Shown in pieces: positions 46,473 through 58,551 of a stretch of DNA of 64,000 nucleotides (position 1 is the first letter of the stretch; each line of letters begins with the position of its first letter). The stretch lies in contig JADQAV010000025.1 in NCBI GenBank assembly GCA_019775845.1, positions 62,001 through 126,000 on the forward strand, given 5' to 3'. The position numbers and the translations under genes were made by a program. The notes beneath the pieces are model-generated. The model made no database searches. It was not told where the DNA came from and was given only the letters and a program-made list of their open reading frames with translations. The DNA comes from Myrmaecium sp. VS I D KN 1. Lineage: Eukaryota > Ascomycota > Dothideomycetes > Valsariales > Valsariaceae.

Positions 46473-49400
46473 TGGGACGATCACTCATTCACAATAGTCG
46501 CGAATTTCCAAGATCAAGTAACAAGATAGGTAGACAGCGCGAGGAAGAGAGGGAAAGGAGGAAAGAAAGCGGACGATCAGGAAGAAATCCAGAAAAAAAC
46601 CTGAGGAGGGCCACTATCAGGCATTCGACCTCCCCACCCCGCCTTTTTGACGATTTTCCACCCCGAGCACCGCGACCGTCGGACATGGCGAAAAAGAAAA
46701 AAACCACGTGAGACGCAAGTATGACTCAAAGCGAAGGAGAGAGGGGGGAGGGGGGAAGGAGGACCGGGGGACGAGCGGACGTTCGGGATGCAGTGCGAAA
46801 GGAAGGACGGACGGTGGTGAATGGGAGAAAGCGAACGAGAAAAATCACGACTATGGCGCGGTCGCGCGGTTCAAATATGTAGGGTCGTCGACGTGCCGGC
46901 CGCGATGACTGGTCTCGCTCGCGGGGACGGGGGGAACACGACGGCCTGCAGCTTTGAGGTCGATGGAAACGGCCGGGGACGTTTCACGTTTGATGTTTCG
47001 ATGGGGGACGGTCAGGGTGAATGGGTGATAGGTGATGGGCGGGTTGGCGGCGGTCTGTGGATGTTGGTCGGCGGCTAAGATTCGGGGGATGGGGATGCAT
47101 GTGCGCATGCATAATGGCAAGGTTATTGGGGGAGCCAAGGAGAGACGAGAGACTTATGCGTGTCAGCTTGCTTTGCGCTCTCGAGGACGCGACGGGTGTT
47201 GTTGTTGTTGCGGTCATACTTGTTTATAGAGTAGATACGTACCCTTTTGTTTGGTGATACGTGAAGCCAAGGGACATGTACTGTGTGTATGGACATTACG
47301 GTGTTGAGGTTTCTCAGGGGTAATTTCACTGCGATCTGACATTGAGCAGCCAGTCGAGAAACACTGTGAACGTATACGACGAACGGAAATTTTCAAAGCC
47401 GCCGCAGTGTGATCGAATTACTCCTTCAGCGAACGAGATGGGACAGAAGACCTCCAATGAAAAGAAAAATGACGACATAGAAGAGGGAAAGACGGTAGTC
47501 AGAAGAGGAGCAGCACGAAAGCATAGACCAAGAGAGAAGGAAAAATATGAGAAGAGAGTGACGGAGAGGGATCTAGGCCAGTCAATCACTATTCGACCTA
47601 GAAGCCCCGGCTAGAAGAAAGAAGGAAGGAAGGAAGCGAGAGCGGTTTTGCGCAACAGATATACACGGTCAAGCAGGAAGTATAGGCCTACATACTTCGT
47701 GATCCTTCTACGCGACGGCGTTCGAGAGGTGTCGTAGATACTTACTGCGCTTATATATATTCCTGCGATCAGTACCTCTTCAGTATATTGAAGATAGTAA
47801 ATATGTATGTAGTTGCACGAAACAGACTGTGCATTCAGTGCCAGATGTATGTATACAGTAGGCAGGTATAGTACCCAACCAATAAGCAACCCAACACCGA
47901 CTTACGCAAAAAAGAAAGAGAGAAAGAAAGAAAAGACTGACATAATCCCCCGCAAAAAGGAGCGAAGAGGAAAAGAAAAATTCGAGAAGGAAGGAATACG
48001 CATCCCACAACCTCCATCCCGTTCTCCCTTCTCCTTTTCCTCGGGGATTTTGCGCCACATGTTTCTTCGTTCATCCGTGAAGGAGTTGACGATCGTCGAT
48101 GGGCTGGCTGCTCGGCACGGCACGGGGGGGCGACGGCGCGCGCGGCGGGCTGGGTAAGCCACAGGATGGGGGCTGAGGTGGTGCTGGTGCTGGTGGGCGT
48201 TTTTTTCTCAAACCGCCGGCGCCACTCTTCGTCGTCTTCCTTCCCTTGCTCAATCTGCGTGCCGCTTCTCCGTTTTCTTTTGTTCTTCTTCTTCTGCTTC
48301 TTCTTTGTGAGAGAGGGGGGCTGCTTGCGTGTAAGACCTGAGTTTTAAGGACCGTTCTTCCTAACTGTCGGTATGTATAGGTTTCAGTTACTACTCGATG
48401 CGACACCGTGACCGGCTCGTGGCAGTGGAGGAATGCGAGATGAGATGGGATGGACGGGTCGAGTGGGTGGGGGAGCCCGAGAACGGGAAGCAGGAACACG
48501 GGACTTGGCCAGGAATGGTGGATGATTGGCGGGTTCTAGGTCGGGGATGGACTTCCTCTTTTTTTTTTTCTGTTGGCATTGGCGTTGGACCACAAGTCAC
48601 AGCCCGCTTGGTGGCCGTGCCTTGACCAAATTTAGTGGCTCGCTCGCTCGCTCGGGTGGGTTGGGGGGTGCTTGGATGTTTTGGTGCGCTGGGTCGGCTC
48701 TGGGGTAGGTGAGATGCTAAACCTCATCGGAACGTGTCCTGGAGATGAGTGGTTGGCTTCCTGGTGAAGGGATTGATATATCTGAACTGCACTATAGAAG
48801 GGTTGCATACTGCGATGATACGTGGATCAAAGAGATACTAGTCAGAGCCAGGCTGCTGGAGAGTCGTCTCTCAATCTCATCAGGTCCTGCTCACACTCAC
48901 CCGCGAAGAGGATCGCGGAGAGTGGAGAGTGGGGCATGGGGAAAGGTTTGGCTCTTCAAGCCCGGGCGAACCAGGTTACTCCCATCTCGCTCTAGCTGAC
49001 CCGACCGTCCTTGGCCCGCTCGCGTCCGATCGCTGGCTCGCTCTCTCCAGCGCTGCTCTGCTACCAGGTGAAAGTGACTAAGGAGCAGGTAACTTTTAAG
49101 GTAACTCCTACCTGTGAACGGTGAACCTAGTACCGCAATGACGATTAGGGTGGAGTCCGACTGCTTTCCGACTGCCTTTGGGGAGCTTGCGCAAAGGCAA
49201 GAATGTCACCGCGCCCTGAAACAGTCTCATTCCCGCTTCCCCGGCACCGCTGCGTTCGTTCACTCACACATTCATTGATTCACTTTTCCCACTGTTCACT
49301 CTCTCAGGGCGGACCGTTTGTGGCAAACCTCGTCCCGATCCCGACTTCCGACATCCAACTTCTCACGCCCGTCCGTCCGTCCGTTCGTTCGTTTTCGCTC

Positions 49401-49905
49401 GTCCTCACACGTCGGTTCTGTCGTTGAATTGACCGCTTGCTCTCTCTCTCTCGCTCTCACGCGTTCGGTCGTCGTTGGTCGAGCCGCCACCGCGGAACCT
49501 CGCCATCTGGCCGATCCTGCACTCGTCCCGCCGCTCCCCCAGGCGCTTCCGCATCCGGTCTAGGCCCGCCATCTTCACGACGACCACCACCCATCCAATT
49601 GCCTTCGCTCGTCCCTTCTCTCGACTTCAGCTCTCTCCTCTCCCGTCGCCCAACGGACGTTCGTCTCCGACGCCAGACACTCTCGCTGCTGCTCGCTTGG
49701 TGATGGGAGTCCGGCCCGCTGTCCAGTCCTTCCAAATCGCCTGCGTTCGTCCCCGCCAGCCGCGCCTAGAGCCTCGCGAGGGCGCTGCCAGTTCCCGAAC
49801 CTCGTCCTCCCGTCAGTGACACCGCCAGTGCAACGGCGTGCCTCCTCGCTCCGCTGCTGGCCTCCGAGGCCCCTTCATACGTCTGCGGGCGTCCGTCTGC
49901 CTTCC
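46473..49905. other. 3.4-kb intergenic with long leader of the kinase gene
   Basis: No gene could be supported between the F-box and histidine-kinase starts, which are divergent. The right 700 bases (about 49200-49905) are pyrimidine-rich with CGTC/CGTT short repeats near 49368-49400 and form the probable long 5' leader of the kinase, including a uORF at 49703. Confidence 0.45.
49703..49819 (+). promoter_or_regulatory. Upstream ORF in the kinase leader
   Basis: A 38-codon frame (starting MGVRPAVQSFQIACVRP) begins at 49703 and ends at 49819, 86 nt before the kinase ATG and not overlapping it. If the transcript starts upstream, it could reduce or condition translation of the kinase. The transcript start is not known. 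Confidence 0.4.
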
Positions 49906-52900
49906 ATGGTCAAGATGCGCATCCCCATCCGGGAGCAGCTTGGCTTGCTGGTCTTGTTTTCCTCGTTGATCGGACTGGCTGTCATCGCCATCGCAACATG
50001 GGTCCGTTGCCCTCGACCTTTGCGACTTGTCTTCCGGAAGCGCTGTGCTAACGTTGGATTATGTAGATCACGACTCACAACTTTGTCCTCAGCATCAGGT
50101 ACACACTGCTTTTCTCTGCTCCTCTGACCTCGTCTTCCTAACCCGTCCTCGCAGGGCATCGCGTCTCTCCCTCACGGCTTCACTCAAAGCCTCGCAATTA
50201 GCCTCCAACCTCTACGTCATGTCGAGCAGTGTCCGCGCTGCCACCTCCCGAATCGTCATCCAGAGTTCCTTGCAACGCTACAATAACGGAAACGATTCGG
50301 ATTCCAACTGGGTCAAGGCGCAGACCGATCTCGCTGCGGTCTTCGAGGGCAGTCAACAAACCACACTCCTTTTACAAGCACAGGTCTTCCCCATCAACAG
50401 TACCGGCCTGGCGGGCAACAATTCCGTGCTGAAAGCTACGGGCACCAGCGTCGCCGGCATCATTGAACTTCCTCTCACCTATCCCAACGGGTCCAGGGCC
50501 TACCTTGGTGACTCTGGTGATCTCGGATATCCTTCGATCCTATATCCCGATATCGATCGCTTTTCTGTCCCATATAACAGCACTTACCGGAAAAATATTG
50601 CTACCTACGATGGCCGTACGCTCGACCAGAACAACTACCTCCTCATCGGCCCATGGGAGATCAACGAGACATTTTCTTTGCTGTCGCTTACGATGCCGAT
50701 CATCAACAATACCTCCAGCATTGACATCTTAGGCTGGCTTACCGTCGTCATGGACAGTGTTCTCTTGCGACAGGTCGTCCAAGCGGCGGAAGGCTTAGAC
50801 GACACCGGTGTCACCATGCTCATTGGTCCGAACAACGTGACCAACCACTTCCCAGACGGTGTACTCTACACTGACAATGACGGTCACCCTCCCGCTGAAG
50901 AATCGGTCCGCTTCCTTCTACCACCCACTAATAGGACAGCGAGCGTGAACAAGAGGCATTCGAAACATCTATATGGCACCGCGAACGATCCCTTCCCCTA
51001 CGAGCAATACGCGGCTGTGAAGAGTGGCTTCACCCGGAAGTCCACCGGACCGAACAACAATGCTGGCAGCATGATCTCGACAAAGAATGAGCAGGGGTAC
51101 GAGGTGGCGGTCGGGTATGCCCTAGTCAACTCGAGCTTGTGCGACTGGATGGTCCTCGTGGAACAGGCGCATTCCGAGGTATGGAAGCCGATCAACCACC
51201 TCCGGACCATCATCATTGCATGCGTCTTCGGCACCGCCGGCGGTCTGCTACTCCTGATCTTCCCCCTTGCGCACTACTCCAGCCGGCCGATCCGACAGTT
51301 GCGGGACGCGACATTACGTTCAGTGAGGCCGCCCGGCTACTACAGCGAGGATGAGAGCCTTGGGACCCCACCGAACGGCGGCGACGATCCAGCTTTGGCC
51401 CGAAAGGAAGGGTTCTTTGAGTCCTTGACCACCCGTCTCCGCGGTCAACGACCGACCAAGGCCGAGCGAAGGGAAGAGGCCCGGCGACGGCAGTTCCGCA
51501 TACCCGGTAAGGTGAAGGATCGGAAACATTTCATCCAGGACGAACTCACGGACCTCACGCAAACGTTCAACGAGATGACCGACGAGCTCATGATGCAGTA
51601 TGAGAAGCTTGAGGAGCGAGTCGCCCAACGGACTGCCGAGTTGGAGCTGAGCAAGAAGGCGGCCGAGGCGGCCAACGAGAGTAAAACGCTGTTCATTGCC
51701 AACATCTCGCACGAGCTGAAGACGCCACTCAACGGCATCCTGGGCATGTGCGCTGTCTGCATGTCGGAAGATGACCCAATCCGTCTGAAGCGCTCGCTAG
51801 GTATCATCTACAAAAGCGGAGATTTGCTCAACAACCTCCTCACCGATCTGTTGACATTCAGGTAAGTTTCGACCACATCGCCCCGCTGTTGCAAGCATAC
51901 TCACCTCCCACTTTAGCAAAAACCAGGTCGGCCAGCAGCTCAGCTTAGACGAGAAGGAGTTCCGGATTGGCGATGTCAGCTCGCAAGTCCTGGCGATTTT
52001 TGACAAGCAGGCAAAGGACAGCGGAATCCACCTGAAAGTCCGGTTCGAAGGTCCTGCGGAGGCGAATCTGGACGAGGCCGGGCAATTGAAGGATCGACGG
52101 GATATGGGACCCTTCGGAACCGGCCGAGTGAAGGATATGGTCATGTGGGGAGACCAGCACCGAATTCTCCAGGTCGTCATCAACCTGGTTTCTAACAGTC
52201 TCAAGTTCACGCCCTCCGGAGGCTCCATCTGCATCACCATTCGCTGCATCGGTGACGCGGACATCGCTAAGAGCAGGGTCAACTCCACCGGCTCGAGACA
52301 GACGTCCGCCCGGAACTCTCTCCGTAACCGCTCCCGGATCGGGTCGGAATCCGAGTCGTCGGTCATCACCAACAAGAAGTTTGACACTGCCAACGAGATC
52401 AACGCCTACGATAAGACCGGTGCGTTCGCCCACGTGATGGCCAATGAGCGAACGATGTCTCCGCCGCCGGGGCGAATGCTCCAGTTCGAGTTCGAGGTCG
52501 AAGATACCGGTCCGGGCATCCCGGATAACCTCCAGCAGAAGATCTTCGAGCCTTTCGTGCAGGGCGACTTGGGACTGACCAAGAAATACGGCGGGACCGG
52601 TTTGGGCCTGAGCATCTGTTCTCAGCTCGCGGGTCTGATGAAGGGCAACATCTCTCTCGTCAGCGAAGTGGGCAAAGGCAGCGTGTTCACGCTGCAGATC
52701 CCGCTGAAATTGCTTGCGACGCGCGCGGACAGCACGGCCAGTTCCAGCCAAATCAGCTTGGCTGCCGGCGGCGGTAGCGTCCGCACCAGCTTCTCGTTCG
52801 ATGAGCCCTCGAAGACGTCCAATCGCACCACGGATGATGCTCGCTCGGTGGCCTCGGCGAACAACGCGAACAACCCGACCGCGGCGGTATCGTTCGAGAG

Positions 52901-53645
52901 CGATTCGAAGCCGCGCCTGGTGGGCTTGAGCACGCCGTTCTTCGCGTCGAGCACGCCGATGGAGTCGCCGAACTCTCAACAAGCCGCCATGGAGCGCGTG
53001 GAGCGCGTGGCGACCGAAGCGACGAAGCGGGGTGACAAGGTGCGGGTCCTGGTGGCGGAGGACAACAAGACGAACCAGGAGGTGGTGCTCCGGATGCTCA
53101 AGCTGGAGGAGATCTACGACGTGACGGTGGCGAAGGACGGGCAGGAGGCGCTGGACAAGGTCCGGGAGAGCATGGAGAAGAACAACCCGTACAACCTGAT
53201 CTTCATGGACGTGCAGATGCCGAACCTGGACGGCCTCCAGTCCACCCGGCTGATCCGGCAGTCCGGCTTCACGTCCCCGATCGTCGCCCTGACCGCGTAC
53301 GCGGAGGAGAGCAACGTGAAGGAGTGCATGGAGTCCGGCATGGACTTCTTCCTCTCCAAGCCCATCCGTCGCCCCCAGCTCAAGCAGGTCCTTAAGACGT
53401 ATTGTCCCACCATCCCCGAGGAAAGCGAACCCTCGGCCACCACCACGCCGCCGAAGGGCAAGAAGAAGTCCGTTCGCCCACAGCCTCCGCCACCGCCGCC
53501 GCCGAAGCAATCTGCTACCTCGTCCAATCCTCCTCCTTCCGCCGCCGCTGCTGCCGTGCCACCGGCCGTTGCTCGAACGGGCACGCCGGATAACCGGGAC
53601 TATTCCCCAGCCATCTCGCCCTTGACGTTCGATCCTAAAACATAA
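49906..53645 (+). CDS. SLN1: SLN1/TcsB-type hybrid histidine kinase
   Basis: A 1187-residue osmosensing hybrid kinase at the top of the HOG phosphorelay. The four exons are 49906-50001, 50067-50098, 50155-51861 and 51917-53645; the introns are 65, 56 and 55 nt and the total is divisible by three. TM1 (about 12-32) and TM2 (about 395-416) flank a large extracellular region with many N-glycosylation sequons. A HAMP/coiled-coil linker leads to the H-box, with His562 in NISHELKTPLNGI. Then come the N-box (QVVINLVSNSLKFTP), G1 (VEDTGPGI), F-box region and G2 (GGTGLGLSI). A Ser-rich insertion of about 85 residues separates the N-box from G1. The receiver has Asp1043 in LIFMDVQMPNLDG and the conserved Lys in LSKPI. 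The tail is Pro/Ala-rich. The layout fits fungal group VI kinases. Confidence 0.95.
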
Positions 53646-55036
53646 CATCCGCCGCTTTTGTTTTTGGTTTTCTTCTTCCTGCCTGTTGGTAGGGTCTTGC
53701 ATAACCTCGCATTCTCGCATTCTTTCTTTCCTTTTGGTTCTGTCATCTTTGGGTAACGGGAAACACGATTCGACACGAAAGCCTCTTCACTTCTCTTTAT
53801 CTTCACCTTCTTCCTTCGAGGCTCAACGGCACGCACGTTTTGTACGGTTCATTGTAATCCCGCATTGACATTTTTACCACTTTCTCATTCTTCTTTCTAT
53901 CCTGTTGTATAAAAAGACCACCTGTTTTGTTTTGCTCGGTTGCGTCTAGTTTGTTTCCTGCATCCTTCTTATTCTTTTTCTGTATACCATCCACCGCATT
54001 ACCCACCATCCGGATCATCATTGTTGTGTTTTACTTCTTTTTAACTTGCTTTCGTCATCAGCATCATACTTCTTGTGTACTGACTGTACCATCATCTGTT
54101 GCATCTGGATCGCGGACCGGGGAACATTCGGGGTGGGGAAACGGGGTTTGATGGGGGGTCTGGTGGGGGTTTTGAGGGGTTTGCGAAGAGGGGAGTTGCT
54201 CCTCTTCTTTTTTTGCTGTTCTTAGATTTCACCTCTTCTCCTTTTTCTCTTGGTAGAGAAGGGGATGGAGCTTTTTGGGTAGGGGAATCAGTTAGCTGTT
54301 AGTTAGCATGGCGGACTGGGGCCTGGAGAGTGAGAGATGGGGGGGTGAGGGAGACTATACTATGCATATCAATATCAATATGAAAAAGTCGTTCATAACG
54401 CGTTAGACTGGTTTTCTTGGTGTACTAGTGGGTTGTGGTTGTTTCACCTTTTCCTCTCTCTCCCCTCTTTCTGGGATTACTCGTAGTATCTCTTTTCGAT
54501 GTTATTTACTGTTCCTATATTAAGTAATATTATGACATAAAATGTACTAAATATCTTTATTCTCTTCTTCTCTTCCTTCCTCTCTTTCTCAGCCGCTCTC
54601 TTCTTCTTATAACAGGCAAATCGGCTCATTCGTGGTACTTCTACATCATAATCATCATTAAGCTGCTTTTTACGACAGTCGTTAGGGTTAGGGTTATCCC
54701 GTAGAGGTTTGAAGGATCGACGGATTTGTTATATCCTAACACCCAACATCATAAAGAACAGAGGGAGAGGGAGAGAGAGAGAGAAATGGATTCTTAATTT
54801 CTTTACTCGGATTCGAATTATGTAGTTCCTTATAAGATAGAGATAGGTGCAGTCATGTCTCCGCCCACGGATGAAGGAGATGTATCTCCTTTCCTGCCTC
54901 TCTAAGATCATCATCTATCTTAGCACTCTCCCCCTCGAGTCCCGCGGCGTAATAGCTTTATATCCAACAGTCTCCCTTCCACACTTGGGTCTTTCCCCAC
55001 CCACTATCCTTTCGTCCAGCAAGACCAAAGAAGACC
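53646..55036. other. Intergenic region downstream of the kinase
   Basis: The 3' flank of the kinase is T-rich. A short TTAGGG array lies at 54682-54696 and a GA-rich tract at about 54757-54784. No gene was seen. Confidence 0.4.
54682..54696 (+). repeat. Short interstitial telomere-like repeat
   Basis: TTAGGGTTAGGGTTA, two and a half units of the canonical fungal telomere hexamer, occurs in intergenic DNA. Confidence 0.85.
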
Positions 55037-55783
55037 TCACCACTTCCACTTCTCACACTTCTGACACCCCCCACACCCCCCCTTCTTACCCTTCCCCTCC
55101 TCCTTCATCCCCTCCTTCCCCCCCTCCTCCTCCTTTCCCCCCTCCTCCTCCTTCCCTTCCTCCTCCTCCCCCTTTACCCCCCTCAAGACACCCACCCCCT
55201 CCCCCTCCACCCCCGGGATCCGCACCCTTAACCCCGCCCCCGCCGGCACCGCGCGTCGGGGACCCCTCGCGCGCGCCGCCGCCTGGTCAAGCGGCACGAA
55301 AGCGGCGGTCGGGGTGAGGAAGCGGGCCAGTTGGGCGGGGGTATGGTGGCGTTGTGGTGGGAGGCGGGGTTGCGAGGGGCCATGGCCGCGACGACCCTGC
55401 GGACGCTGATGCTGATGCTGTTGGCGGCCGATGGTGAAGGGGAGGTGGTGTGGGTTGTGGTAGGTTCTCGGGGGTGGGGGTGAGGGTGGGGAGGGGGAGG
55501 GGGGTTTGTTCCGGGGATGGGTGGTGGGGAAGGGGCCTTGGTTGCTGGTGGGGGTGGTGATGAGCTTAGGCGGTGTGATGCGCAGGGCTGGATGGAGAGG
55601 GTAGACGAGCGCGCTGGCGCGGAGCGCGGCGTTGGCTTTAGGGAGGGTGTGCTGCTGCTGCTGCTGCTGGCCGCTGCGTTCTGCTACGCCGAACATGAAG
55701 GCGGGGCGGGGCGTGTCTGGCCTGGTTGGGTGGTGTTGGTTTGCCTTGCGGTCGGCGCCGCTGCGCCGGATGGGAGGGACCAT
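55037..55783 (-). CDS. Proline-rich basic protein, hypothetical
   Basis: A possible 248-residue single-exon protein with no recognised family. It starts with MVPPIRRSGADRK and has a poly-Gln run, a proline-rich middle and an Arg-rich segment (QAAARARGPRRAV). The tail has acidic Glu/Gly/Lys repeats ending CGGCQKCEKWKW. Support comes from upstream layout: a TATA-like CTATAAAA (55879-55886), a CT-rich leader of about 95 bases, and a purine context before the ATG at 55783. The low complexity makes a chance frame possible. Confidence 0.4.
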   Translation of the reverse strand: MVPPIRRSGADRKANQHHPTRPDTPRPAFMFGVAERSGQQQQQQHTLPKANAALRASALVYPLHPALRITPPKLITTPTSNQGPFPTTHPRNKPPSPSPPSPPPPRTYHNPHHLPFTIGRQQHQHQRPQGRRGHGPSQPRLPPQRHHTPAQLARFLTPTAAFVPLDQAAARARGPRRAVPAGAGLRVRIPGVEGEGVGVLRGVKGEEEEGKEEEGGKEEEGGKEGMKEEGKGKKGGCGGCQKCEKWKW

Positions 55784-56499
55784 TTTCCGTCTCTTTCGAA
55801 GTGCTCGGTTTGGTACGTGAGCGGTTTTGGGATGTGTGAGTGTAGAAGAGGAGAGAGAGGATAGTCGAGGTGGAATGGTTTTATAGTCGAACCTTTCGTG
55901 AGCGGTCTGTGACGGTGTACGTCCTCGTACTCGCAGGTATCTCCCTCTATATATACCATACCATATCGCATGCACACTCTCCTACTTCGCCTGAACCGTT
56001 GCCTGTTAACCATACGCGTACACGTATGTACAATGGTCAGTAAACGTTAGTTCGTCTGTAACAGCCGTTGGTAAACTCGATGGCTGACGAGGGGCGGTTT
56101 GTAACAGACAGGGGCAGCGAGCGAACAATGTCTTCCCGCAAAATCCCTATTTTCTGGCTGGTGAATAGTTCGCGTCGGGCCCATGAGGGCAAGACCGGCT
56201 GCTTTACTTCTGAAACTCCGACCAATGTCTTGTGATCTGCTCAACGTTTCTTATGACGGGGTTAAGACATTTCGTAACCGACCATTGAAAGACGGAGGGA
56301 TGAAATCAGAAACGAAGACGGGGACGAAGAAAGAGAAGAACGCAAAACCGCAGTGAACTTAGAGAGTCGATAAAAGATAGACGAAAGCTCGGAGGATGTG
56401 TGTATCATGTATGTACGTGAAATACGGTAAGTAGAGGTTTGGAATAGCCCTTCGAACATTCTTCGCTCTGCACCTCCCGCTCCCTCGTCTCTGCTCCGC
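55784..56499. other. Promoter of hypothetical gene and 3' flank of GH45 gene
   Basis: A TATA-like element at 55879-55886 faces the minus-strand hypothetical gene. The rest lies beyond the 3' end of the GH45 gene and shows no coding signal. Confidence 0.35.
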
Positions 56500-57568
56500 C
56501 TACTGACACTGCGAGTAGTAGTCATTGATGACGACACACGTGTACCCGCTCTGGCAGACTGTCGATCCCGTATAACCTATGCCACCGCACCTGTATAGAG
56601 AGGACCTGACGTTAGCATGGCGCCTCACAGATATCTCAAAGTGGCCGGAAAGAGTGCTGGAATATCTGAACGTACTGCGCCCACTGTCCCACTGTTCCGC
56701 CAGTGCTCCCGCTCCCAGCGGCAGGGCTGCTGCTCCTTCCTCCCACTGCCGAGCTGGTCGCCGTCCCCGTTCCCGTCGCCGTCGCCGTCGCCGTTCCCGC
56801 ACTCCCGATGGGCGTCGGCGTCTCCCCATTCCGAATGCAGCCGGTTTTAGCCGTCAACTCGCTCGGGCAGGTCACCTGCTCGAACTCGACCGTCGGGTTG
56901 TCCGCGCCCTCGAACCAGTCGAAGCGCCAGTCGCAGCCGGGCTGCAGCGCCGCGGGGAAGGCGTCGCACTCGGACCGGCTGGAGATGCCGCCGTATTGCG
57001 CGCCCCAGCCCGACGACGGAGCCCCCCACTCGGCTGTGCAGCCGTTGAAGATGCCAACGCCGCCGCCCGGCATCGCGAGGTCGAAGTGATTGTCCCCCAG
57101 GTCGCTGCCCGTGTTGGTCGCCTGCACGATCATCTGCTTGCCGGAGACGGGGCCGGAGGTGAAGGTGAGTCTGAGGAAGGAGTGAGTATGGATGTCTCGA
57201 GAGGCAGATGAAGGCTAGGCTGTTTACTTGTAGCAAGCACAACACCAGCTGCTCTCCGTCCCTCCGGCAAGTTTGACTGCAGCAAAGCCGAGGGCGAGGG
57301 TGTCGTTGACCGACCATGGTGTCTGGGAGGAGCACATGTAGGCTGTTCCCCCGCTGGAGTCGCATCCGCTCACATCCTCGTATCCGGAGAGGGGGTTGTC
57401 GTTCTTGTCACAGGACGTGACCGGGTGGGAGACGGACGCCTTACCGTCCCAGCCACAGGATGGTTTGCAACAATCCCAGTAGCGGGTTGTCTGGCCCGTT
57501 GCAGCCTGGACGGTTGCGCTGCCGAGGGCAAGGGCGAGGAAGGCGATGTGTTGGAGAGTCATAGCCAT
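56500..57568 (-). CDS. GH45 endoglucanase with CBM1
   Basis: A secreted cellulase of 308 residues from three exons: 57568-57228, 57170-56676 and 56590-56500. Introns of 57 and 85 nt give joins CCACYKLTFTSG and GQWAQCGGIGY; the total is a multiple of three. Signal peptide residues 1-22 end VQA. The catalytic Asp pair is Asp32 in [12 protein letters not shown] and Asp144 in [12 protein letters not shown], matching Asp10 and Asp121 of the Humicola enzyme in spacing. A Ser/Thr/Gly linker with Ala-Thr dipeptides (about 220-270) leads to a C-terminal family 1 cellulose-binding module (CGGIGYTG ... [12 protein letters not shown]). The last intron falls exactly at the linker-CBM boundary. It hydrolyses internal beta-1,4-glucan bonds with inversion. 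Confidence 0.95.
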
Positions 57569-58551
57569 TGCGAGGTGGATGACGAAGGAAGAATCAAATT
57601 GGTGGACGATAGAGATCACGAAGACGAGTGACTGAAAGAAAGAAGGAGAAAGGGCGAGAAGAAGCAGCTTCTTCTTACTCTTATACTTAGGTTTTAGCGC
57701 AGGTTGATACACGGACTGTGATCCGGCAGAGCCTCTTTAACCCGTGATATTGCCGGCATCATATGGATATACTGCAATCGCCTTCAGCGCCGACAGCGCT
57801 CTTACCGCCAGGCGACGCTCAAGTGCTCCGCAGCTGGACCTACATATGAACAGCCAAGGGAAGCAAAGCCGAAGGAGAAGCACACCTCCACCAGCGCCTC
57901 CCAATTCGATCGGTGAGAGGCGCGTGAAGACCAATCCGTCGGCTCGATTGGCCGGATATGGAGATAAAGCATCCGGCTCTCGGGGGGATGATGTGCAAAG
58001 GTGCAATATGGGATTGCGGCTACGGTGTTCCTGATGGCGGCGTTTGAGATTAACAACCCCAACGGCACCGGGACCGACCGAGCTGGGCAGATATGAAGGT
58101 GGTAATCAGTGCCCCTAGGCGCCACCCGACTTATCGTTGCAAGGAGAAGTGAGCAGGCTAAGTGAAGCCATTCTGCTCGCTCTTCTCGGCCTGTATAGAC
58201 GTGGGGATGGTGTTGAGGAAGTTTGGCGATGGCATGTTGTAGGGAAGTATTGGATGTTGCGGGGTGAAGCGGATGCTTAGCAATGGTTCGCAGCTCAGTG
58301 ATCGGCGGAGTCCGGCACAACGTCATCGGATCTTTGCACGCCCGCCCGAGCCCTGAGTGGAGTGGAGAGCTTCGAAGGTTCTCTGCCGTCCCCGACCTCC
58401 TCCATCCTCCGCTTCCTGCCAATCCAACATCCTCCACCTCTCTCGTGATATCCGGTAATTGCGCCTCTCCTCCCACATCTCATCGACCTTATTACTCACT
58501 GCTTGCCATTGCCATTGCTCTCTCAGACTCGATTCGATCCGAGCCGTCACC
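57569..58551. other. Divergent promoter between GH45 and MCR1 genes
   Basis: About 980 bp separates the two ATGs. A TATA-like element for the GH45 gene (AAGTATAAG on the minus strand) lies near 57680-57688, about 115 bp from its ATG. No further gene was seen. Confidence 0.45.

Noticed and set aside
46861-46900. GGTTCAAAT resembling a tRNA B-box
   Set aside because: No A-box at the right distance and no cloverleaf pairing could be found around it.
51945-53720. 591-codon open frame on the minus strand
   Set aside because: Antisense to the conserved kinase and receiver domains of the SLN1-type gene.
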